From Adiantum capillus-veneris (lineage: Eukaryota; Streptophyta; Polypodiopsida; Polypodiales; Pteridaceae): DNA of 64,000 nt. The notes under the pieces were generated by a model. It saw only the letters and a list, made by a program, of their open reading frames with translations, had not been told where the DNA came from and did not search any database. Below, one piece after another: positions 21,755 to 32,528 of this stretch. Location: positions 156,585,057 through 156,649,056 of the forward strand of contig CM043952.1 in NCBI GenBank assembly GCA_014529385.2. Reading direction: 5' to 3'. Both the position numbers and the translations under genes were made by a program. Every line of letters begins with the position of its first letter. Position 1 is the first letter of the stretch.

Positions 21755-23285
21755 ACCTCTTACCTGGAAATGGAGTGATCTTCGAACTCACACGACTCCA
21801 TGGATTGTTACTCGATCGGTCTCTGCAAATGAATACACTTGATGGCTATGAGATCACTATATCATTCCAACTGTCAACAGATTCAACAACTTTACAATGA
21901 CTTCAACACAATTCTGCTTGCAGATTATTGACAGTATGTCCAATTTGGGTTTTGACAACTCCTGATATCTTAAATAGTCTAGGTCTATGAACAGGTCAAA
22001 AATGAGTCAGATCTAGCACAGAGTTACACCGATCGCGATCGTACTTCTGAGCCCAAATTTGATGAAACTTCACCAGCTTGTTCACTACGCTATTTTAAGG
22101 CTACCCACCTGATACTTTTGTATTCAGACTCCTAAAAGTCAAGCTTTTACCAGTTCTTGGTTGGAAGTGTTTGTTTTCCTAAATCTATAAGTTTGACTTG
22201 ATTTTGGTGTTTGTTTTGGGATTTGAAAGCTATCTGGGGTTGTCCTGTGTACAGGTTATCCCTCTGTATGGTTTCTTCCCAGTTTTGATGTGTTTTGGTT
22301 TACTGAAAGTCAATTTCCATGCCAGTTTAGCAATTTTTGACTTGGATCTGTATTCAGATAGTTTGACAGGTATTTTGAGGTTTCTGGCTCTAGGTTCTTA
22401 AGACTTTTATGTTTGTATACACCTGATGATCTCACATATGAAATCTGGTCAAAATTTGGCACTTAGGTACACCGATCGCGATCGTAGTTCAGAGCCCAAA
22501 TTAGACCAAATTTGGCATGCTTGTAGGCACTGATGTTTTAAGGCTATCCTCCAAGTCTTTTTGCATTTGGATCACTTAAAGCCAAGATTTTGCACTTTCT
22601 GGGTCTGTCAGGCTAGTTTTTTCTCAAGTGACCTGATTTCCTTGATTTTTGATGTTTTTGGGTGTGGTTGCTTTAGACAAACTTGTTTAGAATCTTATCG
22701 GGAAGGCACACAACAAATCTTGTCCAATTCTGGCACAGAGGTACACCGATCGCGATCGTAGTACCTGGGCCAAATCTGATGAAATTTTGTCTTCTCCCTC
22801 TAACAAGTGTTTCCCAGTGTTTTGTGCTACCACTTTGTGATTTGAATCAATATCAACCCTGTTTGGTCAGGTTTTCTAAATTTCAAAGTCTTATGGCCTT
22901 TTTTGCCAAAGTTATGGTTTTCTGGCTTCTCGACTCTAACTTTAGCCCCAAATATGACTGGAATGTGATTTACTTATCCTACTCCTAAAAACAGAAATGA
23001 AAGAACATAAAGAAATGAATCAAACAAAGCAGACAAGACAGATTTCGGGTGAGATTTCAGTACTCAATCGAATTAAAGAAATTGAAGAGCAAAAATGCTT
23101 TGAACATCTCACTCACAGCTCCCTAAATCTCCTAAGAGAAGATCTTGCTGGTCCACAGACTCTAGACTCCACTAAGCTCTAAACCCCTGTCTAGCAGCCT
23201 AACTGAGGTGTAAAATGGATTTGTGGATTGATCTTTTTTTAAGGAAGTTAACTGCGCACTCGGTCACTCATCACCTAAGGTGCAT
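21755..23285 (-). other. G1 5' leader with palindrome repeats
   Basis: 1.5 kb between primer site and gag with no convincing coding frame. Three exact copies of the CGATCGCGATCG palindrome are here. Long untranslated leaders are common in large plant gypsy elements. Confidence 0.8.
22030..22758. repeat. Palindromic CGATCGCGATCG repeats, 5' leader of G1
   Basis: Exact copies at 22030-22041, 22473-22484 and 22747-22758; the last two are 274 bases apart, matching the 273-base spacing in the 3' block. Upstream flanks share CAAATTTGGCAC-like sequence and GAGGTACAC; downstream flanks share GTAGTAC/GAGCCCAAAT-like sequence, so the repeated unit is about 60 bp, not just the palindrome. Confidence 0.9.
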
Positions 23286-23303
23286 TCCCCGGCAACGGCG
23301 CCA
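23286..23303 (-). promoter_or_regulatory. Primer binding site of G1 (tRNA-Asp)
   Basis: Minus strand TGGCGCCGTTGCCGGGGA, starting one base inside the 5' LTR. It is complementary to the 3' end of plant tRNA-Asp as I recall it and is a common gypsy/Athila-type primer site. Confidence 0.85.
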
Positions 23304-23304
23304 A

Positions 23305-24228
23305 TGTTTACGGGTCGCCGCGATGGACGTCCATAGCATAGCTCTCACACATCAACATAAAATATCAATACAAGGGAAGCGACCAGGATGAGGCATGGAA
23401 ACTCACTACGGTGTCATTCCTAATGAAGTGAACTCAATGAGATGCCACTACTAACTCTGCAAGCAAATCATATGCACAAAAGCCAAGTAATATGTCTATG
23501 TCCTTCTACACAGCTCTACAGTCATCACGTCCGTTTACCATGCAAATCATGTCGGAATCGCACAAAACTTGAAGGGAAGCTACATGGGACTATCAGGAAC
23601 ATATCCTATCACTGTCACAGCATTCTGGAGAGGTACAAAGATCGCGATCGTTCATCCCAAAGTCAGCAAAAACAGTGAACAAGTGATCCTAAAGGGTCCT
23701 ATTAGGGTCCCTGAAGCCTCTCCTAGAGTCAAAACAACATAAAATACGCATATAAACACTCAAAACAGCAATTTAAAACCACAAACTCATAGTTGAACAC
23801 TTACACAGAATCTTGAATGATTACATTTGAATGAAAGAGCAAAGTAAGAGGAACACAATGCAATAAACAAAATTAAATTCGGATTACCGTAGCCACAGTA
23901 GCGAAGATTACAAGTTGGAGCAAGAAGAAGCTCTCAAACGTACGCTGTCTTCTCAGTTTCTCATAAAAAAGATAATGTTCAAACTTACAAAATTGACTTT
24001 TATAGTTTAGGTCTTTACAAATGGCTTGTCCGGCGAAAAGCTCCTAAACTTCTAACTGGCTCTCTTCTATACATTTGCTCCCAGAAAAATAATCATAAAT
24101 TCTTTTACAAGTTCTCGGCTCAGAGAATCTCTTTTACAAAGGATGAGATTTTTGCAAAAATGTAGATTCCCTGAAAAATGTGACTCTTTCTTTGGAAACC
24201 GCAGCTTCGTCATTTCGTCCGCCAAATA
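23305..24228 (-). repeat. 5' LTR of G1
   Basis: 924 bp, same length as the 3' LTR; plus-strand start TGTTTACGGG and end GCCAAATA (a C-to-T change from the expected CA end). Palindrome copy at 23639-23650. The G1 promoter should lie here. Confidence 0.93.
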
Positions 24229-24233
24229 GAGGG
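24229..24233. repeat. Target site duplication of G1, right (GAGGG)
   Basis: Second copy of the GAGGG at 5659-5663; beyond it the interrupted G2-like LTR resumes briefly. Confidence 0.92.
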
Positions 24234-24245
24234 TAACCTAGCTAG

Positions 24246-24513
24246 TGTTGTGGTTGGATCTAGGGAGCCATGGCGGTGCAGAGAAGGACGAGAGAGAGAG
24301 AGAGAGAGGAAGTCGACATTGTTTTTGGACGTTAAAAAAAAGCACGCTACTCTCTATTCAACTCTATTAATAAAATGAGTCCTTACATAGCTTTTGCAAG
24401 GTGATGTCTACCACACCTTTTCCACATGCAAACTCAACTAATCTGATGGCCTATAGCTGCATGCCTTGAGTCTTGTTCTCACGGGCTGACCGAAAGAGGG
24501 CTTGAACCCAACA
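24246..24513 (-). repeat. 3' LTR of an unassigned LTR element
   Basis: Plus-strand TGTTGTGG...CCCAACA, about 268 bp, with a (GA)n tract at about 24290-24308. On the minus strand a polypurine tract (TTGAGGGGGGGATTG region, 24514-24528) directly precedes its start, so it is a 3' LTR. The outer boundary rests only on the TG and on where G2-like homology stops. No second copy of this LTR is in the window. Confidence 0.55.
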
Positions 24514-24975
24514 ATCCCCCCCTCAAGCATAGGACAGACCCTCTCATGATACCTTGAGTTTTTGGTGTACTCATCAACCGTGAGTTTTAGGTTTTCTCAC
24601 AACCAAGGATTTTTGGTGTATCCATAACCTGGAGCTAGATCAGTAACCCCCCCTTGAACAAATAGGGTGTAGGTCAAAAAAAGTTAGCTACCAAAAGTGA
24701 TTGGAGTTTTTGGTTCACTGCCAAACCTTGGGTTTTAGGTGTACCCAGTAACCTCATGAGAAGCGGTAAACATAGGCTGAGAACTGAAAAAAAAAATTGG
24801 GAGGTCTTACCACTTTTCTTTGTGGCAGTGTCTATAACCCGTACAATTTATTTTGACTAAAAAACATGAAAAGAGTTGATCTAATAAATTTCCTCATCAA
24901 CAGAATGTATTGGAGATTCAGTGTCTCCCTCAACCACATGAATTTGAGTTTTACCCTTTTGAAAGCACTTATTTG
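24514..24975 (-). mobile_element. 3' internal remnant of the same unassigned LTR element
   Basis: Contains a second purine-rich run near 24643-24652 and, at the far end, a short minus-strand reading segment ending in a stop (24890-24960; acidic, VEGDTESP-like) that may be the end of a pol gene. The rest is noncoding. It is cut at about 24976 where C1 integrase sequence begins. Confidence 0.45.
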
Positions 24976-24979
24976 ACGG

Positions 24980-27900
24980 ATGATTTACCTTTACGTCGTT
25001 ACTTTTATTGATGATTACTCTAGGCATTCATGGGTGTATCCGCTTAAGGCAAAGTCCGAAGTTTTTATGTGCTTCAAACAATTTCTAGCTATGACTGAAA
25101 ATGTCTCAAAATGTACTATGGGCACCCTCTATTTCGATCAAGGGGGGGAGTATATGTCTCATGAATTTAATGCATTTCTGGCTAGTCGTGGGATAAAACA
25201 CCAATGTATAGTGCCGAATACACCTCAACAAAATGGTGTTGCTGAGAGGAAAAACGGGTCTCTTACGCAAATGGCAGGATGTATGGTCAAGAGTCAAGCT
25301 TTACCATATTCATTTTGGCTCGAGGCTATCATGTGTGCCACTTATGTACTCAAAAAGTGTCCTACGAAAGCATTGCAATCTATGACTCCATATGAAGCAT
25401 GGCACGAAATAAAGCCATCTATTGAGCACATGCATGTTTTTGGTTATTTGGCTTATGGTTTATTGCCACAAGCACTTCGTAGAAAATTGGATGATAAGGC
25501 TGTCAAATGTATTTTGATCTATGTTGATTGACACATTGGCTTGACCTAAATTAACCATCGTCCATTTGTTTGCTGCTAAGAGATCGATCTGATTAGTCAT
25601 CAACTGTAAATTTGACATCTTCAGGTATGTTGAATAGTTAATGGCATTGGATCGTGCCACTATCAACAAGTGCCCTCTCAGCTCAATTTTGGTGATGAAA
25701 TTGTTGCATCTGGCATTTTATGTCATGGGCTATATAAGCTCACTTTGTATGACAAGTGTGGGAAGAATTTTGCAAATGCAGTTGTGGATTCAAAGGCTAT
25801 TTCAGATGCAAAACTTTGGCATGCACGTTTTGGTCATCTGAATTTTTCCAGTTTGCTGCGTTTGCAGAAATCTGAAATGGTTGTTTCGTTGCCACCTCTT
25901 GAAGCACCTGTCAAACATATTTTGTGAAGGCTGTATTTTGGATAAGATGCAACATTCTAAGTTTCCAAAGGATGGGTCAATTAGGGCCACATGCAGGTTG
26001 CAGCTTGTGCATAGCAATGCATATGGGATGCAAACTCCATCCTTGGGCAATTACCTTTACGTCGTGACTTTTATTGATGATTACTCTAGGCATGTATGGG
26101 TGTATCTGCCTAACGCAAAGTCCGAAGTTTTTATGTGCTTCAAACAATTTCTGTCTATGGCTGAAACTGTCTCAAAATTTACTATGGGCACCCTCTGTTT
26201 CGATCGAGGGGGGGAGTATATGTCTCATGAATTTAATGCATTTCTGACTAGTCGTGGGATAAAACACCAATGTAGTGCCGAATACGCCTCAACAAAATGG
26301 TGTTGCTGAGAGGAAAAACACGTCTCTTACGCAAATGGCACGTTGTATGGTCAAGAGTCAAGCTTTACCACATTCGTTTTGGCTTGAGGCTATCATGTGT
26401 GCCACTTATGTACTCAACAAGTGTCCTACAAAAGCGTTGCAGTCTATGACTCCATATGAAGCATGGCACGAAAGAAAGCCATCTATTGAGCACATGCATG
26501 TTTTTGGTTATTTGGCTTATGGTTTAGCGCCACAAGTGCATCGTACAAAATTGGATGATAAGGCTATCAAATGTATTTTGAAAGCAAAGGTTACAGGTTG
26601 TTCTTATACGCCTCAACAAAATGTTGTTGATGAGAGGAAATATAGGTCACCTATAGAAATGGCATGATGTATGGTCAAAATTCAAGCTTTGTCTCATTTG
26701 TTTTGGCTTGAGGCCATCATGTTTTGCCACTTATGTAATACACAGTTGTCCTACGAAAGCTTTGCAATCTATTACTCCATATGAAGCATGGCATGATAGA
26801 AAGCCTTCTATTGAGCATATGGGTGTTTTTGGTTGTTTGGCATATGCTTTGGTGTCACAAACCCAATGCACAAAACTGGATGATAAGGTTGTCAAATGTA
26901 TTTTTGTTGGTTATAGTGTTAAAAGCAAAGGTTATAGGTTGTATCATCCACAAACAAAGCGTATTCTGGGTTTCACGGGATGTTGTGTTTGTGGAAGACT
27001 CTGTTCAGCCCTTGTTGTCATGTACTGGAGATAGTAATGTAAGCTCACATGAAATTTATGACACTTTGTTGCCTCGTTTCAGTGGTGAAAGTTCAAGTGT
27101 AAATTCTAATGAGGCAAATGTACATCCTATGGGGGTTTTTGAAAATGTTATAGATCAACCTATTATAGATGCAGATGTACATGATATACTTGATGAGGAA
27201 AGGGCTGAAAATGAGCATGCTAGAGGTATGCCAAAATGGCTAGTGCATACATTGTGTGACAGTAAATTGGATGCACCTTTGTCTAGTCGCACTCGTTCAG
27301 GCTCTCGCCATGCATCTTATACATCAGATTGTTATGCTTTGGCTGTGTCTAGCTAACATGATGTTGAGAAACCTCACTCTTTTGATGAAGCACAGAATTC
27401 AAAAAATTGGATGGCTACCATGCAATCAAAATATGATGCATTTATAGAAAATGACACTTGGACTTTATGTGATTTGCCTCCTGGAAAAAAGGCCATTGGT
27501 ACAAAGTGGGTCTACAAGTTGAAATGCAAGCCGGATGTTGAGATTAATTGCTATAAGGCTCGACTTGTTGCAAAGGGCTATGCACATGAAAAAGGCATAG
27601 ATTATGAAGAAACTTTTTCTCCCACTTGTCATATGACTACTATTCGTTTTCTATGTGCATTGGCAGCTCATTTTGGTTGGGATATACATCAATCAGACAT
27701 TGTTACTGATTTCTTGAAAGGTGACATATTTAAGGACGTTTAGGTAACACAACCTCCAATTTTGTCAAGAAAGGACATGAGGATAAGTTGTGCAAGTGTC
27801 ACAAAGCTTTGTGTGGGTTGAAGCAATATCCTCGTGCTTGGTATGAGAAGGTTGACACTCATTTGGTCAAACGAGGCTTTTGTAACAGTCCAACAGAAAG

Positions 27901-28022
27901 CACATTTTATGTAAAGTGTGAGGGTGATGTACTTCTCATTGTGGTTCTTTATGTAGATGATTTGTTGATCACTGTACCAAATGAGAGAAATATTGCTTAA
28001 TTTAAGGCTGATTTGAATGCTA
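24980..28022 (+). pseudogene. C1-b pol 5' part: three integrase segments and RT
   Basis: Segment 1 (24980-25531): integrase core, FIDDYS, DQGGEYMSHEF, PQQNGVAERKN. About 135 bp of unrelated sequence follows (25532-25669). Segment 2 (25670-26580): GAG-pre-integrase (LWHARFGHLNF) and a second, nearly full integrase. Segment 3 (26600-27034): a third partial integrase C-terminal part beginning at a PQQN-like motif. Then a linker (27003-27356) and RT (27360-28022) with KARLVAKGYAHEKG and YVDD near 27955. Stops and frame changes occur throughout. The repeats come from at least two rearrangements in one element. Confidence 0.88.
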
Positions 28023-28027
28023 CTTTC
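28023..28027. repeat. Target site duplication of C2, left (CTTTC)
   Basis: CTTTC immediately before the left LTR; repeated at 33680-33684. Removing C2 and one copy restores a continuous alignment to the C1 RT region at about 470 on the minus strand. Confidence 0.93.
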
Positions 28028-28254
28028 TGTAGAGTGCGCAGGTGATGGAGAAGGTAGGAAAGAAGACTACACACACACCAACACACATCGAGACACACAC
28101 ACACAATCGTTACACTGCAGCAGCCATTCAAGGAGCTGCTCTTCTCTTGTTCTCTTTTGAACTATTATCCAAAGTATATTTACAACATAGTATAGTCAGT
28201 GTCCAGCCGCCCATAGCACAATGGGCATATTGTTCAAAATCATATTCTTTAACA
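28028..28254 (-). repeat. 3' LTR of C2
   Basis: 227 bp, TGTAGAG...TTTAACA on the plus strand, with two CA-rich microsatellites. Abuts the polypurine tract at 28255-28262 (minus strand GAGGGGGAG). Confidence 0.93.
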
Positions 28255-31215
28255 CTCCCCCTCAAGCTCAGAGTGAGCTTGCATATGATGGATTCCCAAT
28301 GCTTCACGAAAGTAGCAAAACTTCTCCTTTCCAAGAGCTTTTGTGAATATATCCGCAACTTGATCATTTGTCTTCACATACACCAAATCAATCTCATTTG
28401 CCAAAACTTTTTCTCTAATGAAGTGATAATGTACCTCAATGTGTTTAGTGCGAGCATGGTAGACTGGATTCTTTGCCAACATGATGCTGCTAATATTGTC
28501 ACAATATATAATGACACTGTCAAGATAGTCAAAACCAAAGTCTACCATAAGTACTCTCAACCATGACTCTTCACATGCTGCCAAAGCTGCTCCACGATAT
28601 TCAGCTTCTGTACTTGATAATGCTACAGTTGATTGCTTCTTGCTACTCCAAATTATCATACCATTGCCAATGGAAAATGCATAACCACTTGTAGATCTTC
28701 TATCCATAAAATCTCCTGCCCAATCTGCATCTGTGTAACCATAAAGACAAAGCTTCCTATTCTTTTCATAAAACATTCCATAACTGACAGTGGCTTTCAC
28801 GTATCTCATAATCCGTCTCACTGCATCAAGATGACTTTTACATGGCTTTTGCATGAATTGACTCACAACACCCACTGCATAACTCAAATCTGGCCTTGTT
28901 ATTGTCAAGTAAATAAGGCTTCCAACCATCTTGCGATACATAGTGACATCATCAATGTAATGTCCATCATCAAACAACTTCACATTTTGATCAAGAGGTG
29001 TATCAACCGGTTTGCACGCTGTCATTCCATACTTCTCAAGCATATCCAACGCGTATTGTCTTTGTATCATCCAGATTCCTGATAAAGTATTGACAATTTC
29101 AATTCCCAAGAAATATCTCAACTCACCAAAGTCCTTCATGTTGAATTCTCTCAACAAACTCTTCTTGACATGCAAAATTTTCTCAGCATGACTTCCAGTG
29201 AGAATCAAGTCATCAACATAGATAACAATAACGACGATCTCTCCATCAACATGATTCAAAAATAATGAGTGATCAGCAGTAGATTGTTTAAATCCAATCT
29301 TCTTCAAGAATCTGATTATCTTTTCACACCAAGCTCTAGATGATTGCTTCAAACCGTACAATGCTTTCTTCAACTTACACACATAATATGGAAACTTTGG
29401 ATGTTGATAACCCTCTGGCTGTATCATATAAACTTCTTCTTCCAAGTCACCATTCAAGAATGCATTATCCACATCCATTTTCCGTAACGTCCAATAGAAC
29501 ATACTTGCCATTGCTATCACCAATCTCACTGTTGTCATCTTTGCAACTGGACTAAATGTCTCATCATAATCAAGACCTTTTGTTTGTGCATAACCTTTAG
29601 CAACAAGCCTCGCTTTGTATCTTTCCACACTACCATCTGACTTGCACTTGACTTTGTATACCCATTTTGAACCAATTGCTTTCTTTCCACTTGGCAAGCG
29701 AACCAAATCCCAAGTGTCATTCTTCACAAGAGCATCCATCTCATCATCCATAGCTGACTCCCATTCTGATTTTCCAATTGCCTCTTGAAAACATGTAGGC
29801 TCTTTATGTTGCACACGTGAAACCATGTATGCATAATGTGTATGCATGTAACCGTTGTATGTCAATCTATCAACTGGATAACGCACCCTCTCTGATCTTC
29901 TCAACTGTGGTGCACTCTTCTCTTCAACTCTTTCATATGGGGGTACATATTTCTCAATATGCTTACTGCCAGGTGTCCTCAAATGTGGTAAACCATGCTC
30001 TTCATCAAAGCTTTCATCTCCAGAACTCTCTTCAACCACTTTCTTCTTGCCTTTCTCGTCTTGCTTCTTATCTCGCAAACGACCGCTCCATGGGTTGACA
30101 CTTCCTGTACTCTCCTCTGCCATATGTGGTCCTGAAATAGTTCTTGTTGATGGTCCTGGCTTATCAACAACATGACGCACATTATCTTGCTCTTCATACT
30201 CATCTTCTATCATCACTGGCTTTGGTTTATACCATGGTTCATGCTCACAAAATTTGACATCTCTACTGACATAAACTTGTCTTGTCGTAGGATCATAGCA
30301 CTTGTAACCTTTCTTTTCAACTGGATAGCCCAAGAATACACACTTCACTGCCTTTGGCTCCATGTTCTTTCTTGCTTCATTTGGCACATGAACATAGCAA
30401 ACACATCCAAAAACTTTCATGTAGGGAACTGTTGGCTTGATCCCATAAAGTCTCTCATAAGGTGAAATTTCATGAATGGTAGCTGTTGGTGTTCGATTCA
30501 TAATGTGTACTGCTGTATGAACTGCTTCAGCCCAATATGTTAATGGTATATTCATCTCATTCATCATGGCTCTTGCAATCTCTGCTATGACTCTATTCTT
30601 TCTCTCAGCAATTCCATTTTGTTGTGGTGTGTATCTGCAAGTAATCTGTCTTCTTATGCCTTGTTCACGTAAGTAATCATCAAAACTGTGTGACATGTAC
30701 TCTCCCCCTCCATCTGTACATAGGCATTTAATTTGACAACCATTCTCTTTCTCAACCATAACTTTGAACTCCAAAAATACCTCAAATGCCTCTGACTTTG
30801 CCTTTAGAAAGTAAACCCATGTCATTCTGCTGTAATCATCCGTAAATGTGATAAAATATCGACAACCATTTGGTGTAGCATGATCACAAGGTCCCCAAAT
30901 ATCTGAATGAACAATTTCCAAAGGACTTTGGCTAATTCTCCCCCTCTTTGGAAATGGTAAACGAGATTGCTTTCCAAATTGAGAAGCTTCACAAACATGA
31001 TCAAAATTCAATCTGCCAAACTTTGGTAATCCACGTACAATTTGATTTGATTGTATATGCTTTAGTCTTCTAAAATTGACATGACCAATTCTCTTATGCC
31101 ATAAATTTGCCCAATCATCTTGAGTGCCTGATTTGTTTGCATACATACCATTGTGTAAACATGGATCTCCAGCTTCCAAAGAGAACAAGTGACATTTCTT
31201 TCTTCCACGTGCCAA
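28249..31215 (-). CDS. C2 pol: integrase, RT, RNase H (988 codons open)
   Basis: One long open frame holding all copia pol domains. Roughly: GAG-pre-integrase in residues 20-100 (LWHKRIGHVNF), integrase core 100-270 (FTDDYSRMTW, CTDGGGEYMSHSF, PQQNGIAERKN), acidic linker 330-450, RT 500-745 with catalytic YVDD (IVIYVDDLILTGS), RNase H 835-970 (TDADWAGD, SSTEAEYRGA, ARTKHIEVHYHF). It ends within the first bases of the LTR. The listed start at 31215 is only the first Met; the frame is open upstream, to a frameshift near 31250 that separates it from gag. All catalytic residues appear present. Confidence 0.93.
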   Translation of the reverse strand: MARGRKKCHLFSLEAGDPCLHNGMYANKSGTQDDWANLWHKRIGHVNFRRLKHIQSNQIVRGLPKFGRLNFDHVCEASQFGKQSRLPFPKRGRISQSPLEIVHSDIWGPCDHATPNGCRYFITFTDDYSRMTWVYFLKAKSEAFEVFLEFKVMVEKENGCQIKCLCTDGGGEYMSHSFDDYLREQGIRRQITCRYTPQQNGIAERKNRVIAEIARAMMNEMNIPLTYWAEAVHTAVHIMNRTPTATIHEISPYERLYGIKPTVPYMKVFGCVCYVHVPNEARKNMEPKAVKCVFLGYPVEKKGYKCYDPTTRQVYVSRDVKFCEHEPWYKPKPVMIEDEYEEQDNVRHVVDKPGPSTRTISGPHMAEESTGSVNPWSGRLRDKKQDEKGKKKVVEESSGDESFDEEHGLPHLRTPGSKHIEKYVPPYERVEEKSAPQLRRSERVRYPVDRLTYNGYMHTHYAYMVSRVQHKEPTCFQEAIGKSEWESAMDDEMDALVKNDTWDLVRLPSGKKAIGSKWVYKVKCKSDGSVERYKARLVAKGYAQTKGLDYDETFSPVAKMTTVRLVIAMASMFYWTLRKMDVDNAFLNGDLEEEVYMIQPEGYQHPKFPYYVCKLKKALYGLKQSSRAWCEKIIRFLKKIGFKQSTADHSLFLNHVDGEIVVIVIYVDDLILTGSHAEKILHVKKSLLREFNMKDFGELRYFLGIEIVNTLSGIWMIQRQYALDMLEKYGMTACKPVDTPLDQNVKLFDDGHYIDDVTMYRKMVGSLIYLTITRPDLSYAVGVVSQFMQKPCKSHLDAVRRIMRYVKATVSYGMFYEKNRKLCLYGYTDADWAGDFMDRRSTSGYAFSIGNGMIIWSSKKQSTVALSSTEAEYRGAALAACEESWLRVLMVDFGFDYLDSVIIYCDNISSIMLAKNPVYHARTKHIEVHYHFIREKVLANEIDLVYVKTNDQVADIFTKALGKEKFCYFREALGIHHMQAHSELEGEC

Positions 31216-31247
31216 TATCTTGCCTGGTCTGCCTTTGTGAAACTCCT

Positions 31248-32528
31248 CTATGAAGCATCCATAACGATAAAACGGACTTGCAACCCTTGATCTGTCATTT
31301 GTCCAACTGATGCTAAATTCTTTGTGATTGAAGGCACATATAGAACATCTCCCAATGTGTTGTATGTCCCATCTTTTTCTAGCAATGGAACTGAACCAAC
31401 ATGTGTAATCCGATGCATAGTATCATCACCTGTAGCGACAAACTCATCCTCTTCTAATTTCTCTTTTCTGTCAAACCATTCACCATGATATGTCATATGA
31501 TTTGTGGCACCACTATCTAAATACCAATCATCTGTATGATGTGGCTCCACCATGCTTCCAACAACATGCTCCATAGGAAATAAATGTCCACTCGATCTAT
31601 TGACATATATATTTTGATCATGAGGATTGTATCCAACAAAGTTTCCTCCATGTCTGCCATAACCTCGGCCTCTTCCACCACGATCACGATTTTGATTTAG
31701 CCTTGTGTAACATTCTCTTTCAAAGTGACGATAAATTTGGCTATAATCGTTGTAACTTTGACTTTGTTGGTTTTGCCATTGACCTCCTCCAACATTGTTT
31801 CCACGACCATAGTTTCCTCTTCCACCTCTATTGTTTCCACGACCTTTAGAGTAAAAAACCTGATCTCTGGAATTGTTATTTGATGTAGAAGGACCTGACT
31901 TGCCTAACTTCACCTCTTCTTGCAAACAAAGGTTTACTAACTCTTCAAAATCAGGCATGTGTCCTCGAACAGATATAGATGTATCCAATGACTTGTATTC
32001 CGGTCCCAAACCATTCAATGTCACTGAAACTAAGTCATCATCTGGAACTTCAACATTAATGCTCGCAAGATCTTCCTGTATTTGGTTTATCTCTGTCACA
32101 TAATCTGATATGGATCTATTTCCTCGCCATACACAATGTAACCTTTGCTTCAAGTGAACTTTTCGTGGTTCTGTATTGGAGCTGTTCATTCTTGCTAGTA
32201 TCTCCCATGCTTCCTTTGGAGATTGAGCCTTCTTCACATGTGGTATAAAGAAGTCACTAATGCATAGTGAAATCCAATGCATCACTTTCCTTGAATTCTC
32301 GATCCACTTCTTGTAAGCTTCTACTCTTGCTTGCCATGTTTTATGTGCTTCAACATTCTCTCTATTTGGTTCCAAACCAACCTCGGGACACTCTTGTTCA
32401 CCTGTAATATAATCCCATAAACCTTTGCCCATGATAAAGTTCTCCATCCTGTAAGACCATATGCTGTAGTTCTCTCTGGTCAGCTTCTCTCCAACAATCT
32501 GTGTGACTTGAGTTGAACTTTCTGCCAT
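31248..32528 (-). CDS. C2 gag-protease
   Basis: Start chosen at ATG 32528 (MAESSTQVTQIVGEKL), matching copia gag starts of the form L-x-G-x-NY-x-x-W (here LTRENYSIWSYRM). The UBN2-type gag domain covers about residues 10-235, followed by a Gly/Arg/Asn-rich RNA-binding tract. The zinc knuckle is damaged: only RHFEREC, the His and last Cys, remain and the first two Cys are missing. Protease motif WYLDSGATNHMT follows. The frame then ends at a TAG created by a small deletion in the GAG-pre-integrase region; homology continues in another frame. Confidence 0.9.
   Translation of the reverse strand: MAESSTQVTQIVGEKLTRENYSIWSYRMENFIMGKGLWDYITGEQECPEVGLEPNRENVEAHKTWQARVEAYKKWIENSRKVMHWISLCISDFFIPHVKKAQSPKEAWEILARMNSSNTEPRKVHLKQRLHCVWRGNRSISDYVTEINQIQEDLASINVEVPDDDLVSVTLNGLGPEYKSLDTSISVRGHMPDFEELVNLCLQEEVKLGKSGPSTSNNNSRDQVFYSKGRGNNRGGRGNYGRGNNVGGGQWQNQQSQSYNDYSQIYRHFERECYTRLNQNRDRGGRGRGYGRHGGNFVGYNPHDQNIYVNRSSGHLFPMEHVVGSMVEPHHTDDWYLDSGATNHMTYHGEWFDRKEKLEEDEFVATGDDTMHRITHVGSVPLLEKDGTYNTLGDVLYVPSITKNLASVGQMTDQGLQVRFIVMDAS

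Larger units (their letters stand above)
5664..24228 (-). mobile_element. G1: 18.6-kb Ty3/gypsy retrotransposon with extra 3' coding regions
   Basis: Two 924-bp LTRs, 5-bp target duplications, tRNA-Asp primer site and polypurine tract define a complete minus-strand element. Order in transcription direction: 5' LTR, 1.5-kb leader, gag with extended N-terminus, protease, RT, RNase H, duplicated integrase zinc module, integrase core, second protease-like/W-x-P-K region, 2.2-kb noncoding block, long 3' open region, 3' LTR. RT before integrase places it in Ty3/gypsy; size and extra regions recall the Tat/Ogre and Athila groups, but I cannot assign it. About 20 mismatches in the first ~420 aligned LTR bases indicate an old insertion; stops and frameshifts occur in every gene. 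Confidence 0.93.

Noticed and set aside
22030-22758. Reading the G1 palindromes as a CRISPR-like array
   Set aside because: Spacing is irregular and hundreds of bases; the genome is a plant; flanks show retrotransposon leader sequence.
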